A stretch of 64,000 nt of DNA. It comes from Chitinophagales bacterium (GTDB lineage Bacteria; Bacteroidota; Bacteroidia; Chitinophagales; LD1). This document shows, piece after piece, positions 43,858 through 53,927 of this stretch (positions are counted from its first letter, which is position 1; every line of letters starts with the position of its first letter). Position numbers and translations under genes: made by a program. The stretch spans positions 303,558-367,557 of the forward strand of contig JAHBTS010000002.1 in assembly GCA_019638515.1 (NCBI GenBank), read 5' to 3'. The notes below the pieces were generated by a model. It did no database searches. It was not told the origin of the DNA and saw only the letters and a program-made list of their open reading frames with translations.

Positions 43858-45888
43858 CTATTCTCCCTCCTCTTCTTCCGGCTTGGGATCTACGTGAATT
43901 TGAGTTGGCTCAATAGATTCTAAAGTAAAGTTGGTTGCCGTTACCCTAAACGTAGTGCGTCTGTTTTTTTGATGCGCTTCTTCTGTGCAATCCACACCAT
44001 TTACACAGCCATTTACAGGGCGGGTTTCGCCATATCCTTTTGCCAGCAATCGCTGCTTGCCAATACCCTTTTCAATTAAGTAATCTACCACGCTTTGTGC
44101 GCGGGCTTGCGAAAGTTTTTCGTTGTATTCATCGCTGCCGCGGCTATCGGTATGCGATCCAATTTCCACATTTATGGCATTGTTTATTTCAAAGAAAAGC
44201 ACCAAAGAATCTAACACAGCTTTAGATTCCGGGCGAAGTGTTGCCTTATCGTAATCGTAATAAATATTAGGAATTACAATCTCTTTCGATGTAAAAATTT
44301 TATCTAATTCAATTTCTACATACTGCGAAATTAAAACCGAATCGCGGCTCTTTTTACCAATGGTAGAAACACCCGCACTGTTTGAAAAATAATCGTTGCG
44401 CGATGCCAAAATAGTGTATGCCGTATTCGGCTGAAGCGTAAAGAAAAACACACCTGCCGTATCGGTAACAAATGCCGCCACCGAATCGCCATTGGCTGTT
44501 TGTAACTCGCACTTAGCCAAGCGCAGCGGCACCAATCCCAATACACGGCTTTCGGGATTTTCGGGGTTCTCAAATTGCTTGGTAAGCACTTTGCCTCTTA
44601 CTTCGTATTGGTTCAACCAAAGCTCCTCGAAGCGGTAAATATCATCGCTGCCTTCGCCACCCTTGCGCGAAGAAGAAAAATATCCACTCATTAAAACAGT
44701 ATCGGCATCGCTGGCAGGTTTGTATTTTTCAATTACCAATCCAAAATCATCGGCACCGGAATTGATGGGCGCTTTAAGGTTTTCTGCCTGCTTCCATCCT
44801 TTTTTTATGCGGCTTGCTCTAAAAATATCTAGGCCGCCCATGCCGGGAAATCCATTAGAAGCAAAGTACAGATTATCTTTTTCGTCTAACCACGGAAACA
44901 TTTCGTTTCCGGTAGTGTTTACTACGCCACTGGCATTGGCAGGTTTGCTCCATCCGGTATCTGTTTTGGTGAAATAGAAAATATCTTTTCCTCCAAAGCC
45001 ATTGTAATCGCTCGATACCACCAGCAGTTTTCCGTTTTTTGAAATGGCAGGTTGCCCCACATTAAAAGTATCGGGAAAAAGTTCGAGCATTAAAGGTTCG
45101 CTCCAAGTAATACCATCGTAGGTTGAAAAATAAATGTGGCAATATTGGTTTACCTTTTCTGCCTCATGGCAGCGTGTAAAAAACAGATTTTTACCATCTG
45201 CCGAAAAGCAGGCTGTGCCTTCATAGGCTGCGGTATTGAGTTCCTTGCTAAACGGAACAGCATTGGCAAAAGCCCCCGAAGAAGTTTTTCCTGCAACAAA
45301 CAAATCGCCAAACTTTTCGCCTGTCCAGCCATTGGTGGCTTCGCCCTCTGCTGCCGGCCTGGAAGAAGTAAAATACAATTTTCCGTTTAGTACTGCCGGA
45401 GCGTAATCGCTGTACTTACTATTGATGGTAGCAAGGTTGTAAACCTTTATGCGCGAAAACTCATTTTTCCATTTAATGGCATCGCGGCTGGTTTTAATTT
45501 CTTTGCGGATATTAAAATTTCCGCCCAGTTTACCGCACATATTAAACATGGCAATAGCACTATCGTACAACTCCTGCATCTTTAGCATTTGCCCCAACTT
45601 AAAGTATGCTTCGGCAGTGGCGGTGCCGGTTTCTGCTGCTGCCTTTTTATACCACTGCGCTGCTCTTTCGGGCTCGTTGTTGTTCTCAAAAGAAGCTGCC
45701 AGCATCATGGCTTTTGCTTGCTTCTTTATAGGATTTTTTTCTGCCGAAAATTCGTGCTCAAGCAGCGATGCTGCATTGCTGTATAGCTTACGGGCATAAG
45801 CATCTTCGCCATTTTTAATGGTGCCTTTCTGGGTTTTGCACCCTCCGGCAACCAACAAAACCATAAGTAGAAAAAGGATTTTTTTCAT
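43858..45888 (-). CDS. PorE-like OmpA-family lipoprotein (TPR, PD40, regulatory domain, OmpA)
   Basis: A 676-residue lipoprotein with lipobox VAGGC (Cys17). Domains in order are a short TPR region (residues 25-140), a PD40/WD40-type propeller (160-420; GKLLVVSSDYNGFGGKDIFYF, DNLYFASNGFPGMGGLDIF), a carboxypeptidase-regulatory-like domain (430-530) and a C-terminal OmpA domain with IEIGSHTDSRG-type VEIGSHTDSRGSDEYNEKLSQ. Domain order and length match PorE, which anchors the type IX secretion system to peptidoglycan. Other Bacteroidota proteins share this plan, so PorE is a probable rather than certain name. It follows the TPR gene by seven bases. Confidence 0.8.
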   Translation of the reverse strand: MKKILFLLMVLLVAGGCKTQKGTIKNGEDAYARKLYSNAASLLEHEFSAEKNPIKKQAKAMMLAASFENNNEPERAAQWYKKAAAETGTATAEAYFKLGQMLKMQELYDSAIAMFNMCGKLGGNFNIRKEIKTSRDAIKWKNEFSRIKVYNLATINSKYSDYAPAVLNGKLYFTSSRPAAEGEATNGWTGEKFGDLFVAGKTSSGAFANAVPFSKELNTAAYEGTACFSADGKNLFFTRCHEAEKVNQYCHIYFSTYDGITWSEPLMLELFPDTFNVGQPAISKNGKLLVVSSDYNGFGGKDIFYFTKTDTGWSKPANASGVVNTTGNEMFPWLDEKDNLYFASNGFPGMGGLDIFRASRIKKGWKQAENLKAPINSGADDFGLVIEKYKPASDADTVLMSGYFSSSRKGGEGSDDIYRFEELWLNQYEVRGKVLTKQFENPENPESRVLGLVPLRLAKCELQTANGDSVAAFVTDTAGVFFFTLQPNTAYTILASRNDYFSNSAGVSTIGKKSRDSVLISQYVEIELDKIFTSKEIVIPNIYYDYDKATLRPESKAVLDSLVLFFEINNAINVEIGSHTDSRGSDEYNEKLSQARAQSVVDYLIEKGIGKQRLLAKGYGETRPVNGCVNGVDCTEEAHQKNRRTTFRVTATNFTLESIEPTQIHVDPKPEEEEGE

Positions 45889-45895
45889 GTGTACA

Positions 45896-47704
45896 CTACT
45901 CCGAAATTTTATCGCCTCTTAAAATTCTGAACCGCTTGCGGGCTTCAATTACTAAAAGTGAACTTTCAAAATCTGTAATAATAGATTGATAAAGTTCGCG
46001 GGCTTTGTCTTTATTACCTAAATACTGCTCGTTTATTTCTGCCAATAAAAAGGTTGCATCATCGCCTTTCAAATCGCTTTTATAGTTTTTAATAATTTCT
46101 TCCAGCAAAGGTACGGCTTGTGCAAAGGCTCGCTTATCGCAAAATATTTTGGCTTGGGTGTACAAAATATCATCGTACAGCGCATGGCCGGGATATAAAA
46201 ACTTAATGGAATCCAACTGTCGGTTGGCTTCGTCTAATTTATTTTGATATAGCAACAATTCTGCCTGTGCAAACATCTCCAATGGTGTGGTAATGGAATC
46301 TAATCCTGAATTATCTATGATAAAAACGCTCAGGTTGATGGCATCGTTGCTAATAAGTTCGCTGGTAGAAGCTTTTAGTACTTCTAACTGTGTTTGCGCC
46401 CATTCAAAATCGCCTTTGAAATAGCTGAGTTTTGCATTTTTAAAACGTGCTTCTTCGCCCAAAGGAGAATCTTTTTCCTGCTTATCTACTTGCCCGTATA
46501 GCAACGAACTTTCCCACATATCGCCATCTATTAAAAGACAGTCGCCCAACAATAACTTGGTTTTGTTTTTTAACTGCTGCGGCACACCATTCATTTGCAG
46601 TAATTCTTCGCACAACTTAATGGCTGCCGGAATATTGTGTAAGTAAAAAACTTCTAACTCTGCCAACTCTTTCATGCTTTGTGCGGTTTGCAATCCCCTA
46701 CCCGATTCGGCAATAAAACTTTCGTAATCGTTTTTTAATCCAAGCACATCGTCCATAGAAAAGTTAATACGCTTGGCAATTTTAGCCTTGCGGCAATAGA
46801 GCAACTCGGTGCGCGCAAGAAAATAAAGCGCGTTGTCTTTACCTTTTTTAATAATGTAATCGAATCCGTCTATTGCCACATCAAAAAAGTCTTCGGCTTG
46901 GGCTGTTCGCGCCATATTCAACACACGGAATCCATTTTCGTTTTTCCGCCTGTCTATTGCTTTGGTTTGCTGCATGGCGCCCTCAAAATCTTTGTTTTGA
47001 ATATAAAGCCAAATTAAAAAATCGTTGAGCCATTCATCGCCACCACCACGCTGTATTTTGGTGTACAGTTGTGTTTCTAATTCGGCAAATAACTTGCTCA
47101 CATTGGGCGAACGCATAATGGTATTCTTAGCAATTTGCGCCTGCCCCGGCTGCAACTCCACAAAAGTAATGTACTGCTTGGCGGCATTGGGCATATCGCC
47201 TTTGGCATCGTAAGAAATAGCTAGCGGCATGGCAAAAATTATGCTGCTGTTAAACATCTTAGCACCCTTCTCATAAGTTTGAATGGCATAATCAAATGCC
47301 TTGTAGCCTTCAAAGGCAGTTGCCACATCTCTAATATAGTTTTCGTTGGGCGGCAATGCTTTCAATATCTTTTCAAACTGCGCCTTTGCCTTGGCAGGTT
47401 GCTCTGCCAACTCATACACATAACCCAAATCTACGGCATACTGCGCTGTAGAAGGGAAATGCTTCATTTGCTTCTTTACGGCTTTCTCTAAGTTATCGTA
47501 CTGCTTAAGTTTTTCTAAACACTTAAAATATGGTGCATAAAATTTGGGTGCGTAATCGCTCTTTTCCCATAACTGCTGATAAAGCTCCACAGCTTTATTG
47601 TATGCTTCTTCTTGCAGGTAGCTGGCAGCTAAGGCTTCATCGCGCCCGGGCTGCGCCACTGCGTGCATAGAAAACAACAACCATATAATTGCTAAAAACC
47701 TCAC
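45896..47704 (-). CDS. exported tetratricopeptide-repeat protein
   Basis: A 602-residue protein with signal peptide ending AVAQ and TPR-like helical pairs over most of its length (SYLQEEAYNKAVELYQQLW, AVDLGYVYELAEQPAKAKAQ, YLGNKDKARELYQSIITDF). It is probably periplasmic and serves as a scaffold. It lies seven bases upstream of the porE-like gene on the same strand, so the two are likely co-transcribed and may act together at the cell envelope. I do not recognise a named orthologue. Confidence 0.8.
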   Translation of the reverse strand: MRFLAIIWLLFSMHAVAQPGRDEALAASYLQEEAYNKAVELYQQLWEKSDYAPKFYAPYFKCLEKLKQYDNLEKAVKKQMKHFPSTAQYAVDLGYVYELAEQPAKAKAQFEKILKALPPNENYIRDVATAFEGYKAFDYAIQTYEKGAKMFNSSIIFAMPLAISYDAKGDMPNAAKQYITFVELQPGQAQIAKNTIMRSPNVSKLFAELETQLYTKIQRGGGDEWLNDFLIWLYIQNKDFEGAMQQTKAIDRRKNENGFRVLNMARTAQAEDFFDVAIDGFDYIIKKGKDNALYFLARTELLYCRKAKIAKRINFSMDDVLGLKNDYESFIAESGRGLQTAQSMKELAELEVFYLHNIPAAIKLCEELLQMNGVPQQLKNKTKLLLGDCLLIDGDMWESSLLYGQVDKQEKDSPLGEEARFKNAKLSYFKGDFEWAQTQLEVLKASTSELISNDAINLSVFIIDNSGLDSITTPLEMFAQAELLLYQNKLDEANRQLDSIKFLYPGHALYDDILYTQAKIFCDKRAFAQAVPLLEEIIKNYKSDLKGDDATFLLAEINEQYLGNKDKARELYQSIITDFESSLLVIEARKRFRILRGDKISE

Positions 47705-47907
47705 CTCTGCGAATGTAATTTTATGGGGCGTATTAACTAAGAATCTGCTTCATTTTTTGTGTTTCTTGCATATTTCTGTTCTTACTATAATGCTTTTGCA
47801 ATGTACCCGCACCATTTTGGGCGGCAACATATTGCACTGTGGTACTTCACAATTTTATAGTTTTAAGTTGCACGCATGTATTAGCTTCGCAGCTTAAAAT
47901 TAAAACG

Positions 47908-48540
47908 ATGCAGCTACTTACCGAAGCAGATTTTTCAAAACTCAAAACCGAGAATATACTACTCTTAGATACCCGGCCAATTGAGGTGGCAGCCGAAAAC
48001 ATTTTCGAAGATGCGCTGAATATTCCTTGGGGAAATACCTTTCTAGAAATTTTCCAAAACATAGTAAGCAGCGAACAACCTTTAGTTGTAATTTGTGAAG
48101 AAGCCAATGCAGTGGCAATCTCTAAAGCTATACTTGGCAGCGGTTTTGCAGCTGTGAAGGGTTACATAACCGCAAGCGAATTGCAGCACGAGAATACTTC
48201 GGTAATTATTGTGGTGGATGCGCAAGAATTTACCATTGATTTTAACTACGATGAATTTTATTTAATAGACGTACGCACTACCGAAGACTTTGAAGCCGAA
48301 TTTATTGATGGTTCAGAAAATATACCTATGGACGACTTGGCAGCCATGTCGCAAGAACTAAGCGAAAACATGCGCATTTATGTAGTAGGTGCTACTGCCG
48401 AGCAAGCATTTACCGCCACTTCTCTTTTAAAAAGAAACGGTGTAGAACTGGCGCGCACCGTAGCTGCCACTTTCGATGAAATTCGCGAAACAGGCATACC
48501 AATAATTAAGCCTAAAAAAGCCAACAAAACTATTTCCTAA
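47908..48540 (+). CDS. tandem rhodanese-like domain protein
   Basis: A 210-residue protein from ATG 47908; an open frame extends upstream to 47839. It has two rhodanese-like units, each starting with a typical strand and DxR: ILLLDTRPIEVA and YLIDVRTTEDFEAEFIDGSENIP. The first has a Cys at the active-site loop position (VVICEEANA); the second has VVGATAEQ with no Cys and is probably inactive, as is common in tandem rhodaneses. Sulfur transfer or a regulatory binding role is possible. It is followed 13 bases later by glpD. Confidence 0.75.
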   Translation: MQLLTEADFSKLKTENILLLDTRPIEVAAENIFEDALNIPWGNTFLEIFQNIVSSEQPLVVICEEANAVAISKAILGSGFAAVKGYITASELQHENTSVIIVVDAQEFTIDFNYDEFYLIDVRTTEDFEAEFIDGSENIPMDDLAAMSQELSENMRIYVVGATAEQAFTATSLLKRNGVELARTVAATFDEIRETGIPIIKPKKANKTIS

Positions 48541-48553
48541 GCGCTTTTTGAAT

Positions 48554-50203
48554 ATGAAATTTTCGCAGCATAACAGAGCATATTTTATAGACAATTTATC
48601 GAAAAACAATTTCGATTTATTGGTAGTTGGCGGTGGCATTACCGGTTGTGGAATAGCATTAGATGCAGCCTTGCGCGGCATGAAAGTGGCATTGGTAGAA
48701 AAGCACGATTTTGGCTTTGGCACCAGCAGCCGCTCTACCAAACTTATTCATGGCGGATTGCGCTATTTAAAACAAATGGAGTTGAAGCTGGTACGCGATG
48801 TGGGACGCGAAAGAGCCATTGTGTACCGCAATGCGCCACATGTGGTAATTCCCGAAAAAATGCTGCTTCCTATTGTAGAAAACGGATCACTCGGTAAGCA
48901 AACTTCTTCGCTTGGTTTATGGGTGTACGATATGCTGGCAGGTGTAAAAGCTGCAGAGCAACGCAAAATGCTATCTAAGCACGAAACCATAACTGCCGAA
49001 CCACTTTTAGATGAAAAAAAACTAAAAGGAGGCGGCATTTACTACGAATACAGAACCGATGATTCGCGCTTAGTAATTGAATTAGCAAAATCTGCCTTTG
49101 CACAAGGAGTAACATTGCTTAACTACTGCGAACTAAAGCACTTTACCAAAAACAATTCCGGCAAAATAAGCGGAGCCGTAATAGCAGACCATCTAGGTAA
49201 AAGCAACTTTACAATCAATGCTTCTATTACTGTAAATGCCTGCGGCCCGTGGGTAGATTTATTGCGCAAAGAAGATCATAGTTTAAAAGGAAAGCGACTG
49301 CAACTTACCAAAGGCGTACACCTTGTTTTTCCTTATCAAAAATTACCGTTGCAGCAGGCAGCGTATTTCGATGTGGCAGACGGCAGAATGATTTTTGCTA
49401 TTCCGCGCAACGGCATTACCTATGTTGGCACCACCGATACTGTTTACAACCAAGATATAGATGCCCCCGTTGCTTCACAAGCAGATGTTACTTATTTGCT
49501 TAAAGCCGTAAACGATATGTTTCCTTCGGTTCATTTACAACAGAGCGATATTGTATCCAGTTGGGCAGGATTGCGGCCGCTTATTCACGAAGACGGAAAA
49601 TCGCCATCGGAATTATCTAGAAAAGATGAAATTATTGTTTCTGAATCGGGCCTAATTTCCATTGCGGGCGGCAAGCTCACAGGTTTTAGACTCATGGCCG
49701 AAAAAGTTGTAAATCTGGTAGCCCAAAAACTATCTAAAATACAAGCACAAACATTTAAAAAATGTAGTACAAAAAAACATAGGCTTGCAGGCGGTAATTT
49801 CAACACTCCCGAAGATGCCAACCACTATCTTCTCCAACTTCAATTAGAAGGAAAAGAAAAAGGATTCAACGAAACAGAAATTGCAACCCTCTTTCATAAA
49901 TTCGGAAGCGAAAGCAAAACCATACTTGCCACAGCCTCAAACCTAAAAGAAAACAAGGCTGCCGAAGCACCTCTCTTTTGGGCAGAATTAGAGTACTGCA
50001 TTCAAAACGAAAACATATTGTATCCCGAAGATTTTCTTATTCGCAGAACCGGAAATATCTTCTTTGCACGACCTCAAACACAAGCATTACTACCTGCGGT
50101 GGTGAACAAATTAGCACAAGAATGGCAACTGCACGAAGCAGAAATAAGCGCCATGCAAACCAATATCGAAGAGGCTTATGCCCGCGCAGTTTCTTTTCGG
50201 TAA
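48554..50203 (+). CDS. glpD: aerobic glycerol-3-phosphate dehydrogenase (FAD)
   Basis: A 549-residue flavoprotein from ATG 48554; a TTG two codons earlier is possible. The FAD loop LLVVGGGITGCGIALDAALRG, the GlpD signature GFGTSSRSTKLIHGGLRYL, and TYVGTTDTVYNQD are clear. The C-terminal helical domain (EAPLFWAELEYCIQNENILYPEDFLIRRTG) completes the family plan. It oxidises glycerol 3-phosphate to dihydroxyacetone phosphate at the inner membrane and passes electrons to menaquinone. No glpK or glpF is nearby. Confidence 0.95.
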   Translation: MKFSQHNRAYFIDNLSKNNFDLLVVGGGITGCGIALDAALRGMKVALVEKHDFGFGTSSRSTKLIHGGLRYLKQMELKLVRDVGRERAIVYRNAPHVVIPEKMLLPIVENGSLGKQTSSLGLWVYDMLAGVKAAEQRKMLSKHETITAEPLLDEKKLKGGGIYYEYRTDDSRLVIELAKSAFAQGVTLLNYCELKHFTKNNSGKISGAVIADHLGKSNFTINASITVNACGPWVDLLRKEDHSLKGKRLQLTKGVHLVFPYQKLPLQQAAYFDVADGRMIFAIPRNGITYVGTTDTVYNQDIDAPVASQADVTYLLKAVNDMFPSVHLQQSDIVSSWAGLRPLIHEDGKSPSELSRKDEIIVSESGLISIAGGKLTGFRLMAEKVVNLVAQKLSKIQAQTFKKCSTKKHRLAGGNFNTPEDANHYLLQLQLEGKEKGFNETEIATLFHKFGSESKTILATASNLKENKAAEAPLFWAELEYCIQNENILYPEDFLIRRTGNIFFARPQTQALLPAVVNKLAQEWQLHEAEISAMQTNIEEAYARAVSFR

Positions 50204-50243
50204 ATCACATTAAACTATACGCCAAAAGCAAAGTCGCAACTAC

Positions 50244-50921
50244 ATGAAACAACTTTTTTCTTTACTCTTTACATGCCTTGTATTGCAAGCCTTTACACAA
50301 GGTCCGGCAAAAACATACATTCAAGATGAGGCCGACATAGCACTCAAAAAAATGAGCACCCGCTACGAAGCATTCAAAACCATAAAAGCAGATTTTAAAC
50401 TAGTGGTAACCAATCCCAAATTAAAACCAACCGATAACGAAGCTAAACTTACAGATACCATACCGGGAAGCATTTCATTAAAGGGTGAAAAATTTAAGAT
50501 TGTAATGCCCGGGCAAGAAATCTTTTGCGATGGAAAAAACATTTGGACTTACCTCCCTAAAGAGCGCGAAGTACAAGTGGATTTGTTTGAAGAAACCGAT
50601 GATGTGTTTTCGCCTTCCAAACTATTCAGTTTCTACAAAACCGGATTTTCGTATCAAGTAAAAGAAAAGAAAACTGTGGCAGGCAAGAAAATACTTGTGG
50701 CAGAAATGAGTCCGGTAAATAAAAAGACTTCTTACTTTAAAATTGATGTGAGTATAAACGATAGCAATGCCGCACTATTAGAATCTAAAATTTACGCCAA
50801 AAACGGTTCACGCTACTTATATAAAATTACTGCCGAAAAACCGGATGTAGAACTCAGCGATGCGTTTTTCTCTTTTGATGCAGCAAAATATCCAAGTGTA
50901 AAAGTGATAGACCTGCGCTAA
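50244..50921 (+). CDS. LolA-like outer-membrane lipoprotein carrier
   Basis: A 225-residue periplasmic protein with signal peptide ending LQAFTQ and no lipobox. The middle shows the LolA fold pattern: FKTIKADFKLVV, GSISLKGEKFKIVMPGQEIFCDGKNIWTYLPKEREVQVD and a second half with LLESKIYAKNGSRYLYKIT. LolA ferries lipoproteins from the inner to the outer membrane. In this window with several outer-membrane lipoproteins the role is plausible. It lies 40 bases after glpD and is convergent with uvrA. Confidence 0.85.
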   Translation: MKQLFSLLFTCLVLQAFTQGPAKTYIQDEADIALKKMSTRYEAFKTIKADFKLVVTNPKLKPTDNEAKLTDTIPGSISLKGEKFKIVMPGQEIFCDGKNIWTYLPKEREVQVDLFEETDDVFSPSKLFSFYKTGFSYQVKEKKTVAGKKILVAEMSPVNKKTSYFKIDVSINDSNAALLESKIYAKNGSRYLYKITAEKPDVELSDAFFSFDAAKYPSVKVIDLR

Positions 50922-50937
50922 TACAAAACGCGCACTA

Positions 50938-53862
50938 TTACACACCTAATTCTTCGCGTAGGAACTTGGCAGTATGGCTATCTTTATGCCGTGCCACTTC
51001 TTCGGGTGTGCCTTGGGCAATCAATGTACCGCCTCTAAAACCGCCTTCTAGACCAATATCAATAATATTATCGGCCACTTTTATTACATCCAAATTGTGC
51101 TCAATTACTAATACCGTATTTCCTTTATCTACTAGCTTTTGCAACACTTCCAACAGTACTCGTATGTCTTCAAAATGAAGCCCTGTAGTAGGCTCGTCTA
51201 AGATGTAAAATGTTTTCCCAGTATCGCGTTTGCTAAGCTCTGCAGAAAGTTTTACGCGCTGCGCCTCGCCACCGCTGAGCGTAGTACTGCTTTGGCCTAA
51301 ACGCAAATAACCTAAACCCACATCTGCCAAGGTTTTCAACTTGGGGAAGATTGCAGGTACAGCCTCAAAAAATTCCAGCGAATCTTCCACCGTCATATTC
51401 AGCACATCGCTGATGCTTTTCCCTTTATAGCGTACTTCTAGTGTTTCGCGATTGTAGCGCTTACCGTTACACTTCTCGCAGGTTACTTCTACATTGGGCA
51501 AGAAATTCATTTCAATTACTTTCATGCCGCCACCGTGGCATTCTTCGCAGCGCCCACCCTTTACGTTGAACGAAAAACGCCCCGGTTGGTAACCTCTAAT
51601 TTTTGCTTCAGGCAATTGTGCATAGAGCTTGCGTATTTCATCAAACACTTTAATATAAGTAACCGGATTGCTGCGTGGAGTTCTGCCAATGGGGCTTTGG
51701 TCTATTTCTATTACTTTATCTATGTGTTCTATCCCTCGAATTTCTTTGTATGCCAGCGGTTTTAAATTGCTTCTATAAAAATGCGAAGAAAGAATGGGAT
51801 ATAGCGTTTCGTTGATAAGCGTGGATTTTCCACTACCACTAACACCCGTTACACCAATAAAAGTACCTAATGGAAATTTTACAGAAATGTTTTTGAGGTT
51901 ATTGCCTTTTGCCTGTATAAGCTCCAAAAGTTTGCCGTTTCCTTTCCTACGCATTGCAGGAATTTCAATAGCTTTTCTATTACTCAAATACTGAGCCGTA
52001 GTGGTATTTAATTTCACGAAATTTGCCGGAGTACCGTGTGCCACAATTTTACCTCCATGTTCGCCTGCTGCCGGTCCAATATCAATAATGTAATCGCTTT
52101 CGAGCATAATTTCTTTATCGTGCTCCACTACTAACACACTGTTGTTGTTGCCGGCAAGTTTGCGCAATGCTTGAATCAGCTGCCTATTATCGCGCTGGTG
52201 TAAGCCAATACTTGGCTCATCTAAAATATACGTAATGCCGCTCAACTCTGCTCCAATCTGCGTAGCAAGACGAATACGCTGAGCCTCGCCACCACTAAGA
52301 CTTTTTGCCGGGCGGTCGAGCGCCAAATAATCTAAACCTACATCTAAAATAAAACCGATTCTTGCTCTAATTTCTTTTAGCAACTCACGGGCTATAGTTT
52401 GCTGGCGCTCACTTAACTTATCCTCTACCTGTGCAAACCAATTTGCCAATTCACTAATGTCCATTGCCGCTAATTCGCCAATGTGCTTATCGTTCAACTT
52501 AAACCAAAGCGATTCTTTTTTTAGCCTGTAACCGCTACACGATGGGCAGTTTATCTTATCCATAAACCCTTCTGCCCAATTGCGAATGCTTTCGCTGGAA
52601 GTAAAACGGAAACAGCGCTTGAGTAATCCCACTACGCCTCCTTTTTGAAGCGTGTACCAGCGGTCGTCAAACCCGCTAATATCTTGAAACTCTTCTTCCG
52701 AAAAATCGCTTTCGCCATCGCCAAATAGTATAAGATCTAAAAATTCTTTAGGAACCTTTTTAATGGGTGTACTCAAACTAAACTGGTGCTTTTTTGCCAT
52801 TGCTTCCAACTCGCGATATAAGCCTGCTTCACGTTTTTCGCCAATTGGCAAAATGCCGCCTTCGTTTATACTTTTATTTTTATCGGGCACAATGGTGGCT
52901 TCTTGTACTTCATAAATTGCACCCAAACCATTACAAGTGGGGCAAGCACCATAAGGTGAGTTAAAAGAAAATGTATTGGGCGATGGCTCTTCATACGAAA
53001 TACCGGAATCTACACACATCAAATGCTTGCTAAATCCAAATAACTCGTTGGTATCGGCATCGAGCATTTGCATAAGACCTTTGCCTTGCTTCATACATAA
53101 CTGCACACTCTGGCGAATACGGTCTATTGCATCTTGCTCAATCACCAAACGGTCTATAATAATTTCAATATCGTGTACTTTAAAACGATCGAGCTGCATT
53201 TTAGGTTTCACATCAACTACTTCGCCATCTACACGTACTTTTAGGTAGCCCTGTTTGCGTACATTTTCAAACAATTCGCGGTAGTGGCCTTTCCGACCAC
53301 GTATTACAGGTGCCAAAAGCATAGCGTGCTTGCCTTGGTGTTGCTCCAATAAGTTTTCAATTATTTGCTCTTCGGTAAATTTCACCATCCGCTTTCCCGT
53401 ATTATAGGAATAAGCATAGGCAGTACGCGCATACAGCAAACGTATAAAATCGTAAATTTCGGTAATGGTGCCTACCGTAGAGCGTGGATTGCGGTTAGTA
53501 CTTTTTTGTTCAATTGAAATAACTGGCGATAGTCCGGTTATTTTATCTACATCGGGGCGCTCCATGCTGCCAATAAACTGGCGTGCATAAGCAGAAAAAC
53601 TATCTAAGTATCTACGTTGCCCTTCAGCATAAATAGTATCGAATGTAAGTGAACTTTTACCGCTTCCGCTAATACCTGTAATTACCACAAACCTATTGCG
53701 CGGAATAGAAACGTCTATATTCTTCAGGTTGTGAACCCTGGCTCCAAATACTTCAATAGTTTCGGGTTCTAATAGTGGTAGTTTGGTATGCGTATATTTG
53801 CCGGTAGTTTCAACCGATTGTACTTTCTTATCAGACTTAGTATTTCCAGTGTTTTTAGACAT
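50938..53862 (-). CDS. uvrA: excinuclease ABC subunit UvrA
   Basis: A 974-residue nucleotide-excision repair ATPase with two ABC modules. Walker A loops are GISGSGKSSL (residues 63-72) and GVSGSGKSTL; signatures are LSGGEAQRIRLATQIG and LSGGEAQRVKLSAELS; Walker B is seen as YILDEPSIGLHQRDN and YILDEPTTGLHFEDI. Zinc-binding cysteines are present in CPTCNGLG, CPSCSGYR and the CEECHGGG / CEKCNGKR pair. Slightly longer than the E. coli protein, mostly from an N-terminal extension. It scans DNA for damage with UvrB. Confidence 0.98.
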   Translation of the reverse strand: MSKNTGNTKSDKKVQSVETTGKYTHTKLPLLEPETIEVFGARVHNLKNIDVSIPRNRFVVITGISGSGKSSLTFDTIYAEGQRRYLDSFSAYARQFIGSMERPDVDKITGLSPVISIEQKSTNRNPRSTVGTITEIYDFIRLLYARTAYAYSYNTGKRMVKFTEEQIIENLLEQHQGKHAMLLAPVIRGRKGHYRELFENVRKQGYLKVRVDGEVVDVKPKMQLDRFKVHDIEIIIDRLVIEQDAIDRIRQSVQLCMKQGKGLMQMLDADTNELFGFSKHLMCVDSGISYEEPSPNTFSFNSPYGACPTCNGLGAIYEVQEATIVPDKNKSINEGGILPIGEKREAGLYRELEAMAKKHQFSLSTPIKKVPKEFLDLILFGDGESDFSEEEFQDISGFDDRWYTLQKGGVVGLLKRCFRFTSSESIRNWAEGFMDKINCPSCSGYRLKKESLWFKLNDKHIGELAAMDISELANWFAQVEDKLSERQQTIARELLKEIRARIGFILDVGLDYLALDRPAKSLSGGEAQRIRLATQIGAELSGITYILDEPSIGLHQRDNRQLIQALRKLAGNNNSVLVVEHDKEIMLESDYIIDIGPAAGEHGGKIVAHGTPANFVKLNTTTAQYLSNRKAIEIPAMRRKGNGKLLELIQAKGNNLKNISVKFPLGTFIGVTGVSGSGKSTLINETLYPILSSHFYRSNLKPLAYKEIRGIEHIDKVIEIDQSPIGRTPRSNPVTYIKVFDEIRKLYAQLPEAKIRGYQPGRFSFNVKGGRCEECHGGGMKVIEMNFLPNVEVTCEKCNGKRYNRETLEVRYKGKSISDVLNMTVEDSLEFFEAVPAIFPKLKTLADVGLGYLRLGQSSTTLSGGEAQRVKLSAELSKRDTGKTFYILDEPTTGLHFEDIRVLLEVLQKLVDKGNTVLVIEHNLDVIKVADNIIDIGLEGGFRGGTLIAQGTPEEVARHKDSHTAKFLREELGV

Positions 53863-53927
53863 AAAGCGGTGCGAAAGTAATATAAAGAGTGGGCTTTAAA
53901 CAAGGCATTATTCACTATGCCGAGTAC

